Shown here: in pieces, positions 55,953 through 64,000 of the stretch
Layout of the letters: each line of letters opens with the position of its first letter
Numbering within the stretch: the stretch's first letter is position 1
Source of the DNA: Acinetobacter tandoii DSM 14970 = CIP 107469
GTDB taxonomy: Bacteria > Pseudomonadota > Gammaproteobacteria > Pseudomonadales > Moraxellaceae
Length of the DNA stretch: 64,000 bases
Direction: 5' to 3'
Assembly: GCF_000400735.1 (NCBI RefSeq)
Contig: NZ_KE007362.1
Coordinates: 1 to 64,000, forward strand
Made by a program: the position numbers and the translations under genes
The notes under the pieces: generated by a model
Told to the model about the DNA's origin: nothing
The model's database searches: none
Seen by the model: only the letters and a program-made list of their open reading frames with translations

Positions 55953-56747
55953 ATGACTAAACTCGCAGTGAATCTTTCCATGATCTTTACTGAAGTGCCA
56001 CTCATCGAACGTTTTGCACTGGCTTATGCTCATGGCTTTAAGCATATTGAAATTCAATTCCCTTATGAGCTCAGTATTGCTGAAATTCAAAATCAACTGA
56101 CCCAGCATGATTTAAGTTTATGCCTCATTAATGTGCCTGCTGGAGACCTTATGCAAGGCGGTAATGGTTTGGCTGGTATTCCAGGCAGAGAACAAGAATT
56201 TCATCAAGCCCTAGAATTAGCAATTCAATATGCCGTTGCGTTAAAAGTACCAAGTGTCAACATTTTAGCGGGTAAACAACCGCTTGATTGTGACTTATTG
56301 CCCTGCCTAAATACTTTAGCCAAAAACTTAAAACTCGCTTGCTTTATGCTGGCAGAACATCATATTCAACCTGTGTTTGAAATGATTAATGGCACAGATA
56401 TGCCACGCTTCCTCATTCAAAATGTTGCGCAAGCTCAGGAAATTCTGGAAGCTGTTCAGCATCCCGCACTCAAAATGCAATACGATTGCTATCACATGGC
56501 GATGATGGGCGAAGATGTACTGACTGAATTGAAAGAAAATATTTTAGAAATTGGGCATATTCAATTTGCAGATTGTCCTGGGCGACATGAACCTGACACC
56601 GCACAAATTCACTTTAAAGAAATTTTTGACTGGTTAAGTCACAGTGATTATGCAGGTTTTATCGCGGCAGAATATCGACCACAAGCCCACTCGAACCATT
56701 CATTTGCGTGGAAAAACAAGTACTTTGCTGAGCATCCACAAAGTTAA
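55953..56747 (+). CDS. Hydroxypyruvate isomerase family TIM-barrel protein
   Basis: A 264-residue xylose-isomerase-like barrel. It carries the Hyi signature elements: INVPAGDLMQGGNGLAGIPGREQEF, a metal-binding E in PVFEMINGTDMPRF, the MQYDCYHMAMM segment and HIQFADCPGRHEPDTAQIHF. It follows the dehydrogenase gene by 18 bases with a good AGGAGC ribosome site. Hyi interconverts hydroxypyruvate and tartronate semialdehyde; the partner reductase upstream supports that role. Confidence 0.85.
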   Translation: MTKLAVNLSMIFTEVPLIERFALAYAHGFKHIEIQFPYELSIAEIQNQLTQHDLSLCLINVPAGDLMQGGNGLAGIPGREQEFHQALELAIQYAVALKVPSVNILAGKQPLDCDLLPCLNTLAKNLKLACFMLAEHHIQPVFEMINGTDMPRFLIQNVAQAQEILEAVQHPALKMQYDCYHMAMMGEDVLTELKENILEIGHIQFADCPGRHEPDTAQIHFKEIFDWLSHSDYAGFIAAEYRPQAHSNHSFAWKNKYFAEHPQS

Positions 56748-56822
56748 AAAACAGACAATTGAAATTTGGTGATAAAACCGCTATATTAGATGATGAGTTA
56801 TTGTCAGGAATTATGACCCTTT

Positions 56823-57224
56823 ATGAATTTAGAACCATCGCCCAGCGCTTCTAATTCTCTCGATCTCGCAATGAATTCTCAAGCTCAAGATGTACAAGCT
56901 TGCTTAAAAGTTGTACATGAAGCTCTATTAGATGTAAAAGCAAAAGATATTATCGAACTTGATGTTAGTAGCATTAGCAATGTCGCCGATGCGATTGTGA
57001 TTGCAAGTGGTACATCAACTCGTCATGTGAAAGCACTCGCAGATAATGTGGCTGAAGAAGCACGCAAAGCTGGCTTCCGCCCTATCGGTGTCGAAGGCGA
57101 GCGTGATGCAGAATGGATTTTAATTGACCTTGGACTTGTCGTGGTTCATGTAATGTTGCCAACTGCGCGTAAATTTTACGACTTAGAAAGTTTATGGCGT
57201 ACAGCTCCAGAATCTGTAGCATAA
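56823..57224 (+). CDS. rsfS: Ribosomal silencing factor RsfS
   Basis: A 133-residue protein that binds L14 on the 50S subunit and blocks subunit joining in poor nutrients. The core has the family pattern ADAIVIASGTSTRHVKALADNV, GVEGERDAEWILIDLGLVVVHVM and the DLESLW end. The N-terminal 25 residues are longer than in E. coli, and an in-frame ATG at 56871 could be the true start. nadD and rlmH, usual neighbours, are absent. Confidence 0.93.
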   Translation: MNLEPSPSASNSLDLAMNSQAQDVQACLKVVHEALLDVKAKDIIELDVSSISNVADAIVIASGTSTRHVKALADNVAEEARKAGFRPIGVEGERDAEWILIDLGLVVVHVMLPTARKFYDLESLWRTAPESVA

Positions 57225-57247
57225 GAAAAATGACCAACTCGGTCTAC

Positions 57248-57281
57248 AAAAGCCAGTTAATCTTGGAATTAACTGGCTTTT
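57248..57281. terminator. rsfS terminator (probably bidirectional)
   Basis: AAAAGCCAGTTAAT (57248-57261) pairs with ATTAACTGGCTTTT (57268-57281) around a 6-base loop, followed by T residues, between converging genes. Confidence 0.9.
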
Positions 57282-57307
57282 TTGTTAGCTAAATTTAAGT
57301 CAACTGC

Positions 57308-57916
57308 TTAAATTAGTTGATGCAAATCAACATCCATAAATTGTTGTTTAATTTGTTCTTTTGCACGTGCGAAAACAAAGTCAGCTTTGGTCGGCCCATA
57401 AAACTCACAATAAACTTCGTAAATTGCTGTAATCACCTGAGAATAACTCATAATCGGTAAATTACTAATAAACTCAACGTCATGTATTGCAGCTTGTTCT
57501 ACTACAGCATACCCAAGATTAGTTATTCGCCACTTCACATCCTGATCAAAGTCTGCAAAATCTACTTGTACTACACCTTTGACCACATATCCCACAAATT
57601 GCGCAAAGGCATCACTCAATTGTCCTGAAACCAAAGCCTCTTGTTTTTCCTGAGGTTTAACTTGAAGTAAAACCTGTTTCTCGACTTCAGCAATTTCAAA
57701 TAAAACTTGGCGCAACATATCTTTACGGTAAAAACGCAGTTCATCCGTATTACACACTTCGCTTAAAAAACGATTGAGTACAAAAGAAGGCTTATCTCCA
57801 TATTCCTGCTCCCAATAGCTCAGAACGCGTTCCAAAGCGATTCCCTTCAAATATTGGCTTAAACCCCGCTCAATCGCTGTTCTTTTCTGTCCTATGGTGA
57901 GTAATTCATTTGGCAT
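57308..57916 (-). CDS. Conserved-type cytoplasmic protein, unknown function
   Basis: A 202-residue soluble protein with no signal peptide or motif I can name. It is helical and rich in Gln, Glu and Val. It starts 11 bases after the amtB stop and runs the same way, so it is likely co-transcribed with amtB and may come under nitrogen control. It does not look like GlnK, the usual AmtB partner. Confidence 0.65.
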   Translation of the reverse strand: MPNELLTIGQKRTAIERGLSQYLKGIALERVLSYWEQEYGDKPSFVLNRFLSEVCNTDELRFYRKDMLRQVLFEIAEVEKQVLLQVKPQEKQEALVSGQLSDAFAQFVGYVVKGVVQVDFADFDQDVKWRITNLGYAVVEQAAIHDVEFISNLPIMSYSQVITAIYEVYCEFYGPTKADFVFARAKEQIKQQFMDVDLHQLI

Positions 57917-57927
57917 GCCAGCACTCC

Positions 57928-59268
57928 TTAATGACGTTTAGTCATTCCATCAGTTTCAAAAGTTACATCGCGTTGAAACTCTGGATAAGATAATTCTGCG
58001 TGTTCGGTATAATCTAGGCCACGCTGCTCATGCTGCTTACTAACACGCAAGCTACCCAATACTTTTTCAAGTACTTTAAACACCACAAATGCCACGCCAA
58101 AACCCCAAACAAAACCAGCAATCACACCTAAAAATTGAATTGAAATAATTTGCGAATTAAATGGGCTTGCTTCATAAAATAAACCTGCTGCGATAGTTCC
58201 CCATGCTCCACAAAAGCCATGTACTGTCACGGCATCTACCACATCATCCAACTTCAACTTTTCAATCAAAACTGGCATAACACTCACCACCAAGCCTGCT
58301 GCCAAACCCGTCACAATTGCAAACAATGGCGTCATTGTTGCGCAGCCTGCGGTAATCGCAACTAAACCACCCAAAGATGCATTAATGGTGGTACGGATAA
58401 GAATCGCTTTTCCACGCAGCAATGCATAAAACATATAAGCAACGGCGGCTGCACAAGCGGCCAAGTGCGTATTCAAGGCAATTCGCCCAATACTCACTGT
58501 CGCATTGACCGTCGAAGCTGCATTAAAGCCAAACCATGCCAACCATAAAATAAAACCGCCCAATGCCACTAACGGTACATTATGTCCCGCCAAATAATGC
58601 GACTGTCCATTACGACCAAAGCGCCCTAAGCGTGGACCTAAAACGACAATCCCAGCCAAAGCCACCCAACCGCCAATCGAATGCACCACGGTTGAACCTG
58701 CGAAGTCGATAAAACCCAATGACTTTAACCAGCCCTCACCTTCAAATAGACTGCCCCACGCCCAACTTCCAAACACAGGGTAAATTAGCCCACTTACAAA
58801 TGCTGCACTCACTACATAGGCAACAAAGTGAATTCGTTCTGCCATGGCACCGCTAGCAATGGTGGTTGCGGTTGCCGCAAACATCATTTGGAAAAACAAT
58901 AAATTCCAATGCCAATCATCCAAGTGATTGGGGGCAAAATGACTCGTACCAAACCATCCTGTGGTATTAATACCAAACATCAAGCCGAAACCAATCAACC
59001 AAAATATTAAGCCCCCTAAACACGCATCCATGTAGTTTTTCATCAGGACATTGACCGTGTTTTTCCCGCGTACAGAACCACTTTCAACCAGAGCAAAACC
59101 AGCTTGCATAAAGAACACCAAAATCCCGCCCATCACCACCCAAACACTGTCCAGTGAAAGTCGAATTTCTTGAATATTTTGTGCTTGCGTGGCTACAGCA
59201 TCAGCAGCAAATCCTGTTGTTGTAACACCCCATAAACTTAGTAAAAGTAGATAAATTATTTTTTTCAT
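57928..59268 (-). CDS. amtB: Ammonium transporter AmtB
   Basis: A trimeric ammonia channel of the inner membrane. The 446-residue protein starts with a signal peptide (MKKIIYLLLLSLWGVTTTGFA) and has the 11 Amt helices. Visible pore landmarks are the early GGILVFFMQAGFALVESGSVR, FAGSTVVHSIGGW and VHGFCGAWGTIAAG with the twin-histidine positions. ATG 59268, just after a GGGGGA ribosome site, is preferred to 59292. It lies behind a consensus sigma-54 promoter, and no glnK is adjacent. Confidence 0.95.
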   Translation of the reverse strand: MKKIIYLLLLSLWGVTTTGFAADAVATQAQNIQEIRLSLDSVWVVMGGILVFFMQAGFALVESGSVRGKNTVNVLMKNYMDACLGGLIFWLIGFGLMFGINTTGWFGTSHFAPNHLDDWHWNLLFFQMMFAATATTIASGAMAERIHFVAYVVSAAFVSGLIYPVFGSWAWGSLFEGEGWLKSLGFIDFAGSTVVHSIGGWVALAGIVVLGPRLGRFGRNGQSHYLAGHNVPLVALGGFILWLAWFGFNAASTVNATVSIGRIALNTHLAACAAAVAYMFYALLRGKAILIRTTINASLGGLVAITAGCATMTPLFAIVTGLAAGLVVSVMPVLIEKLKLDDVVDAVTVHGFCGAWGTIAAGLFYEASPFNSQIISIQFLGVIAGFVWGFGVAFVVFKVLEKVLGSLRVSKQHEQRGLDYTEHAELSYPEFQRDVTFETDGMTKRH

Positions 59269-59297
59269 GAACATCCCCCGAAGTCTGTTCACAAAAA

Positions 59298-59313
59298 TGC
59301 AAAATCAGTGCCA
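59298..59313 (-). promoter_or_regulatory. Sigma-54 promoter of amtB
   Basis: On the minus strand TGGCAC-TGATT-TTGCA matches the sigma-54 consensus (GG at -24, GC at -12, spacer of 5) at all key bases. It ends 29 bases before the amtB ATG, with the ribosome site in between. This implies RpoN plus an NtrC-type activator; no convincing NtrC site was found upstream. Confidence 0.75.
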
Positions 59314-59443
59314 AATACAACACATATTTTTTATCAAGTGCTGAACCAACCGAACTGCATAACCGTACTTTTATCTTACTTAGCCATATACAGCTTTATT
59401 CTCTATTCTGGTTACTGTTCAAATCGATACGGGAAACAGGCAT

Positions 59444-59470
59444 AAAAAACCACCCCAAAGGGTGGTTTTT
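59444..59470 (-). terminator. Terminator downstream of the siderophore receptor
   Basis: AAAAACCACCC (59445-59455) pairs with GGGTGGTTTTT (59460-59470) around a 4-base loop, starting 25 bases after the receptor gene's stop on the minus strand. Confidence 0.85.
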
Positions 59471-59494
59471 ATTTAAGATAAGCAGCGTGGCCGA

Positions 59495-61594
59495 TTAAAA
59501 TTTATAGCGCAGATTAAAATTGACCTGACGCTCATCTCCCACGGTCACAACATTGTTACTTAGACCACCAGCATAATATTCCTTATCAAAGATGTTTTTC
59601 GCATTCACACTGGCTTGCCACGTTCCAGCATCATAGCCCATCTCCGCATCAAATAAAGCATAGCCTGGAAGAGTATAATCGTATTTATAACTGCTCTTTT
59701 TTGATTCACTACGTACCCCAGCTCCGATAAACCAACCTTGTAATGCACCTTGATTAAATTGATATCGTGTATTTAGGTTAAACATTTGTTCAGAAACATT
59801 ATTTAAGCGTTTCCCTTCATAACCACTGATTTCGTTATCAACAATACGCGCAGTCGGCAAATAGCTATAGTTAGCACTCACCACCCAATTTGGTAAGATC
59901 CGTACAGCGAGCTCAGTCTCAATACCCTGAGTATTCTCTTCACCCGTCTGATATTTATCTCCATTAGCATCGCTCGACACCACATTAAAACGGGTCAAAT
60001 CAAACCATGCCAAACTGGCTTGTAGGCGTTGATCCAAGGCTTGAAACTTAAGACCCACTTCATATTGTTTGGCTTTTTCAGGGTCAAATACATTGCCATC
60101 CACATCTACATCAGTCACAGGTAAAAATGAAGTAGAATAGCTCACATATGGAGAAACCCAGTCATTATAGGTATATAAACCTGCTATACTGCCCGAAAAT
60201 GCCTGACTGCTTTTACTGCTCTCATTGTCGTTATAATTACTTTTAGCATCAACCGATGCCCAGTCATGACGTAAACCGAGATTGATATTCAACCGATCCG
60301 TCACATCCACTTGGTCTTTAAAATATACCCCCATGGTTTTTAACGTCGTTTCGACGCTGTCACTACGTAAGGCCTTGGTGGCACACCAGTCTTGATTGGC
60401 ATAACGAGGTGCATAAATATTTAAAGCCGTGATCGTACAGTTATAGTTCCAGATATCACGGGTATCATGCATGCCATCTAAACCCAACATAAGGTGATGC
60501 TGCATATTGCCCAGTTCGACTGTTTTGGCAATATTATTATCAATACTGAAATTTACATCATCATAATGCTGATCACGCCCCTGACGGGTGATGGTGCTAC
60601 TGTTCGCTGTAGATTTATTAATAAACACTGCTTGCCCATCTAAACGAGAATTTTGTACCGCAAAATTCTGTTTAAACGTCCAACCATCATCAAAGATATG
60701 TTTCAGGTTATAACCAATACGCATGCTGTCAGAAAGATATGGATCGACACTTGGCTCACCAATAAATAAATGCCGGCTCACCTGTCCGTTGTTATTTGGC
60801 AAAATACTGCCATAGACAGGTAAGCCCTGTTGGCGAACATATTCTTTATGGTTGTAACTCGCAATCACCGACAAATCAGTCTGATCGCCCAAGTCGAAAT
60901 TATACGAAGGCGAGATATAAAAGTTTTTAAAATACACATGATCCGTTGCATCATCTTGATCTGAATAGTTAGCATTTAAACGCCATGCCGCTTTATCCGA
61001 ACCTTCAATGGTATGGTTGGTATCTACCCCAATTTGGCGCAAATTATGACTGCCGTAGCGCAAGTCCAACTGATTAAAATCACCCTGTACAGGACGTTTA
61101 GTCACCAAATTCACAATCCCACCTGGCGCGGTTTGCCCAAAATCCATTGAATCTGGACCTTTCACCACCTCAATCCGCTCTAGACCTGTAATATTGCTCG
61201 GTGAATCCGAGGCTTGTGCCTGACGTAAACCATCGACATAAATTGCATCGGATGACAATTGCCCACGAATAATAAAATCATCTGCACCACGGCGACCCAA
61301 TGGAGCTGAAATGACCCCAGCCACACCTTGAATGGCATCGGTCAAGTTCATGGCTTGTTTTTTTTCAATTTGTTCTTTGGTAACCACCGAAACCGATTTT
61401 GCTGTTTTAAATAAAGGCTGCTCCGACTTTAAACTTTGCGTAGTGGTAGGCACATCACCATCGGATTGTGAATTTGCAGCAGTTAAAGTAATCGTCGGGA
61501 GTACATTATCTTCTGCAAAAGCGGGTTGAATTACAGATAAAATTGCCAATGCCAAACTGCTTGGCATAAACCCCAAGAGAGTATTTTTTTTCAT
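59495..61594 (-). CDS. TonB-dependent siderophore receptor
   Basis: An outer-membrane gated beta-barrel of 699 residues. It has a signal peptide (cleaved near AFA-ED, residue 28), a TonB-box-like LPTITLTA, the plug domain with IEKKQAMNLTDAIQGVAGV, the FIIRGQLSSDAIYVDGLRQ core and VKGPDSMDFGQTAPGGIVNLVTKRP. The C-terminus NLRYKF ends in Phe, as barrels do. The plug pattern places it among FhuA/FoxA-like hydroxamate receptors by memory; the ligand is not known. A candidate Fur box lies upstream. Confidence 0.9.
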   Translation of the reverse strand: MKKNTLLGFMPSSLALAILSVIQPAFAEDNVLPTITLTAANSQSDGDVPTTTQSLKSEQPLFKTAKSVSVVTKEQIEKKQAMNLTDAIQGVAGVISAPLGRRGADDFIIRGQLSSDAIYVDGLRQAQASDSPSNITGLERIEVVKGPDSMDFGQTAPGGIVNLVTKRPVQGDFNQLDLRYGSHNLRQIGVDTNHTIEGSDKAAWRLNANYSDQDDATDHVYFKNFYISPSYNFDLGDQTDLSVIASYNHKEYVRQQGLPVYGSILPNNNGQVSRHLFIGEPSVDPYLSDSMRIGYNLKHIFDDGWTFKQNFAVQNSRLDGQAVFINKSTANSSTITRQGRDQHYDDVNFSIDNNIAKTVELGNMQHHLMLGLDGMHDTRDIWNYNCTITALNIYAPRYANQDWCATKALRSDSVETTLKTMGVYFKDQVDVTDRLNINLGLRHDWASVDAKSNYNDNESSKSSQAFSGSIAGLYTYNDWVSPYVSYSTSFLPVTDVDVDGNVFDPEKAKQYEVGLKFQALDQRLQASLAWFDLTRFNVVSSDANGDKYQTGEENTQGIETELAVRILPNWVVSANYSYLPTARIVDNEISGYEGKRLNNVSEQMFNLNTRYQFNQGALQGWFIGAGVRSESKKSSYKYDYTLPGYALFDAEMGYDAGTWQASVNAKNIFDKEYYAGGLSNNVVTVGDERQVNFNLRYKF

Positions 61595-61640
61595 AAAATC
61601 TTAAAAATAGAAGAGTAAAAGAATATTCAAAAATATTAAA

Positions 61641-61659
61641 CTTATTAATAATCTTTCTC
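61641..61659 (-). promoter_or_regulatory. Candidate Fur box of the siderophore receptor gene
   Basis: CTTATTAATAATCTTTCTC matches the 19-base Fur consensus at 12 of 19 positions when read on the plus strand, 47 bases upstream of the start. In an AT-rich region such a score is weak, but iron control of such receptors is usual. Confidence 0.35.
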
Positions 61660-62095
61660 AATAAAAATTAGAAAAAATAACAACTCAGCAATAACTTTAT
61701 GAAAATATTAATAAAAGCTATATTTGAAAAGTAAAAGCCAGATAGGAATTATCAAAACTGCTCAACTAACATCTTTCATAAAACAGAATTAAAATTAATG
61801 ATTTAAATAAATCATGTAGTAAAAATTAATAATTTTAATTAAATGCAGCACGACTAAAATGCAGCTTATTCTTTTATTCCTAAAAAAGGACAATTCGAAA
61901 AATTGAGTATCTATTATGTTTAAACTGTTAAAAATACCAAAAACAACTCCCACCTCGTAGAACAATGAATCCCACATTGAGAGCTATCCCATGCCGAGAT
62001 AACTCTCAATGAGATCTACCTAGACGGATCCAAATGCACTGAGAATTTTGAAGCTATACTGTTCTCATCAGATCAATCAAGGATAACAATACACC
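61660..62095. other. Intergenic region downstream of the DUF3303 pseudogene
   Basis: About 430 AT-rich bases between the receptor gene's promoter and the pseudogene. A 60-codon minus-strand frame (61795-61977) has no supporting signal. The only structure I see is the hairpin ATTGAGAG (61977-61984) / CTCTCAAT (62003-62010), extended by TATC/GATA, which could end transcription of the pseudogene but has no T tract. Confidence 0.4.
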
Positions 62096-62374
62096 CTACT
62101 TGGAGAGTGCAGCAATCATCAATGGTGCTGCTTGTTCATCCACTAAAGCAGGCACTATCTGCATACAAAGTAGGTCATTCCATTCTAACACCCATTGCTG
62201 GATCAACTCAGCATCATTTGCCTCAATAATTGCAACACCAGAGAGCTGTGCAATGGCATGCTATCGACCCAACATTTTTATGCCCGCAGGTGCTGTTCCT
62301 CCTGTTTTCAAAAATCGCTCCATTGCGGCATTACGATTTTCAGGGCGAATACTATAATTCACTATAAATAACAT
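62096..62374 (-). pseudogene. DUF3303 family gene interrupted by an amber codon
   Basis: Read on the minus strand from ATG 62374 (with AGAGGTGA upstream), a 92-codon frame gives LFIVNYSIRPENRNAAMERF, APAGIKMLGR, then TAG (62261-62263, codon 38), then HAIAQLSGVAIIEANDAEL, WVLEWNDLL and so on to TAG at 62096-62098. Relatives have Trp at codon 38 (the LGRWHA motif), so a single TGG-to-TAG change explains the break. Everything else is intact, including length. Function of DUF3303 is unknown. Confidence 0.85.
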
Positions 62375-62734
62375 AAGTCACCTCTCGCACTTGATTGGCG
62401 CACCTAACTTGACCACATGAGAGAATAGACAAACAGATAAATTCACATGCGTTATACTGCCGCTAAACCTCTACGCAGTTACATCTGACCATCAAACCTC
62501 TTCGTCATTTAAATCACTTACCTTTACATTTTGATCGCTTTTTAATCAATTTTAAAGAACACCAGTACCTAAAATTATTCAAACAAATATTACAAACAAA
62601 AGGTTTTAAACATTTCACTTAGTCCATAGAAGTAGTAGATGATGCACTCAATACTCCCTCATTCATTCCTACCAAAAAACTTAATATAAAAAATAAATCA
62701 TAGGCTTACCCTATGAAGACTAAATTTCAGGCGT
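62375..62734. other. Degraded-looking region between the DUF3303 pseudogene and the pntB terminator
   Basis: 360 bases without an intact gene. ATG 62447 begins MRYTAAKPLRSYI then TGA; a second open stretch in another frame (62497-62622, about 42 codons, PLRHLNHLPLHFDRFLIN onward) follows. This might be a remnant of an AraC-type regulator, but the match is too short to claim. Confidence 0.35.
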
Positions 62735-62762
62735 AAAAAAACCACCCCGAAGGATGGTTTTA
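62735..62762 (-). terminator. pntB terminator (imperfect)
   Basis: AAAACCACCC and GGATGGTTTT form a hairpin with one mismatch, about 50 bases after the pntB stop on the minus strand. It has the same kind of stem as the one at 59445-59470. Confidence 0.55.
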
Positions 62763-62805
62763 ATCTCCCTAAATCCCTCTTTATAAAAGAGGGACTTGAG
62801 ACTTT
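62762..62805. repeat. Single REP-like unit near pntB
   Basis: AATCTCCCTAAATCCCTC then TTTATAAAAGAGGG forms CCCTCTTTATAAAAGAGGG, the same layout as the left unit of the element at 25648-25740. It begins a few bases from the pntB stop codon. Confidence 0.65.
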
Positions 62806-62808
62806 CAT

Positions 62809-64000
62809 TTAGTGTCCGCCACCATTAATGGCTTTGGTCATATCTTCAACAACTTTCTTCGCATCACCGAAGACCATCATGGTTTTTTCATTGTAGAACA
62901 AATCGTTGTCTAAGCCCGCGTAACCTGTCGCCATAGAGCGTTTGATCACCATAATCGTACGTGCTTTATGAGCTTCAAGAATCGGCATACCATAAATCGG
63001 CGAGCTTGGATCATCTTTTGCCGCAGGGTTTACAACGTCGTTCGCACCGATTACTAATACCACATCAGTTGCAGGGAAGTCAGAGTTGATTTCATCCATT
63101 TCCAAGATGTCTTCATACGCCACATCTGCTTCTGCCAACAGCACGTTCATGTGACCAGGCATACGACCTGCAACTGGGTGAATCGCAAAGCGAACTTTTA
63201 CACCCTGTTCTTTCAAGATTTCACACAACTCTTTTACCGCATTCTGCGCACGACCTTGCGCCATACCATAACCCGGTACAATCACCACGCTGTCCGCATT
63301 TGACATTAAGAAGCCTGCGTCATCTGCCGAACCAGAACGATGGTTACGTTGAACTTGTTCACCTTTGTCTGCTGATGCAACTGCTGCACCACCCATCGCA
63401 CCACCAAACAATACGTTGATGATTGAACGGTTCATCGCTTTACACATGATGTAAGACAGAATCGCACCAGAAGAACCAACCAATGAACCTGCAACGATCA
63501 ACATATTGTTTTCAAGCGTAAAACCAATACCTGCCGCAGCCCAACCAGAGAATGAGTTCAATAGCGAAACCACAACTGGCATATCACCACCACCGACTGG
63601 TGCAATCCACACCCAACCGAATGCAAGTGCAAGTGCTGTCATCGCCCAGAATGCAGCCATGTTACCCGTTGTAAAGAAGTAGATACCACACGCCAACATT
63701 GCAATGAAAATGAGTGCCTGTACAGGTTTAACCCATGCACCAGAAATGGTTTTTGCCCACTTTTTCGCAGCCAACTTACCATATGCAAATACTGATGCGG
63801 TAAATGTGATCGCACCCACAAAACAACCCACGAACAATTCAAATAAATGAACTTTGCTCATGTGAGCATGTTGTACACCCGCAGCCGTTAAAGCAGCTTC
63901 ATTTTCAGCAAACAATGCTGTTAATTGGTTGTTATGCAAGATTGCAGCAATCGCAATCAATACCGCCGCCAGACCCACCAATGAGTGCATTAATGCCACC
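62809..64000 (-). CDS. pntB: NAD(P) transhydrogenase subunit beta (5' end missing)
   Basis: The membrane and NADP-binding subunit of the proton-translocating transhydrogenase. The 397 residues seen hold the C-terminal membrane helices and the dIII domain with VVIVPGYGMAQGRAQNAVKEL, HPVAGRMPGHMNVLLAEA, GANDVVNPAAKDD and the GYAGLDNDLF end. The start lies beyond the right edge; VALMHSLVGLAAVLIAIA at the window end is mid-helix, not the N-terminus. Confidence 0.96.
   Translation of the reverse strand, partial: VALMHSLVGLAAVLIAIAAILHNNQLTALFAENEAALTAAGVQHAHMSKVHLFELFVGCFVGAITFTASVFAYGKLAAKKWAKTISGAWVKPVQALIFIAMLACGIYFFTTGNMAAFWAMTALALAFGWVWIAPVGGGDMPVVVSLLNSFSGWAAAGIGFTLENNMLIVAGSLVGSSGAILSYIMCKAMNRSIINVLFGGAMGGAAVASADKGEQVQRNHRSGSADDAGFLMSNADSVVIVPGYGMAQGRAQNAVKELCEILKEQGVKVRFAIHPVAGRMPGHMNVLLAEADVAYEDILEMDEINSDFPATDVVLVIGANDVVNPAAKDDPSSPIYGMPILEAHKARTIMVIKRSMATGYAGLDNDLFYNEKTMMVFGDAKKVVEDMTKAINGGGH

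Noticed and set aside
59344..59400. NtrC binding sites upstream of the amtB promoter
   Set aside because: Only a loose TGC...GCA dyad was seen; it does not match the known consensus spacing.
61977..62010. Inverted repeat as an attachment site or ncRNA
   Set aside because: Only a short imperfect hairpin without T tract or flanking mobile genes; kept as a weak structure only.
62100..62357. 85-codon plus-strand frame opposite the DUF3303 pseudogene
   Set aside because: It is the antisense of the family-matching minus-strand frame and has no similarity pattern of its own.
62447..62622. AraC regulator remnant
   Set aside because: The opening (RYTAAKPLRSYI) resembles such proteins, but two short frames are too little evidence.

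Overview
The window is chromosomal DNA from an AT-rich gammaproteobacterium, almost certainly an Acinetobacter. The evidence is the Acinetobacter-type gigA/gigB pair, the Acinetobacter-like protein sequences, an isolated gspE away from other type II secretion genes, and the partial 16S rRNA 5' end. The species cannot be fixed from this window. Most of the 64 kb is core genome. There is no prophage, insertion sequence, CRISPR array, defence island or tRNA gene that I can see.

Layout. 1-634: the 5' end of a 16S rRNA gene (minus strand) with its promoter. 635-4117: mlaA, the GigA phosphatase and GigB STAS switch pair, and a nitrilase-fold amidase. 4305-4792: ohr behind a palindromic operator. 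5637-8980: gspE, then a DUF432-like gene with an MscS channel. 8983-14781: a 944-residue DUF2339 membrane protein and polA. 14862-19985: a minus-strand cluster ppx-accA-tilS-proC-yggT. 20251-22825: trxA, rho and a small heptad-repeat lipoprotein.

22958-36763 holds the ancestral translation cluster thrS-infC-rpmI-rplT-pheS-pheT-ihfA. All seven genes keep their order and strand, but the cluster is split by inserted accessory genes. These are an MFS exporter, a secreted double TonB-C protein, a YqaA protein, a decayed MltR-like gene, a YfcG-type GST, a methyltransferase and two proteins of unknown function. thrS carries a leader hairpin whose 7-base loop looks like the tRNA-Thr(GGU) anticodon loop, and infC starts at AUU.

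37253-44282: an acyl-CoA synthetase gene, then the minus-strand run pcnB-folK-panB-panC-rapZ-HPr-yjgA (RNA polyadenylation, folate and pantothenate synthesis, cell-envelope and phosphotransfer signalling). 44416-54148: comEA, mazG, relA, rlmD, an exonuclease and cysM, with the hybrid kinase gacS divergent from cysM; this arrangement resembles the Pseudomonas gacS-cysM-rumA-relA-mazG neighbourhood. 54239-57224: three small-acid metabolism genes and rsfS. 57308-64000: amtB behind a consensus sigma-54 promoter, a TonB-dependent siderophore receptor, a DUF3303 gene killed by one amber codon, and the 3' part of pntB.

I found no wholly new system. The strongest observations are regulatory or evolutionary: the thrS anticodon mimic, the sigma-54 amtB promoter, the ohr operator, the AUU and UUG starts of infC and pcnB, the two pseudogenes, the accA/tilS overlap, the heptad lipoprotein and the interrupted translation cluster.
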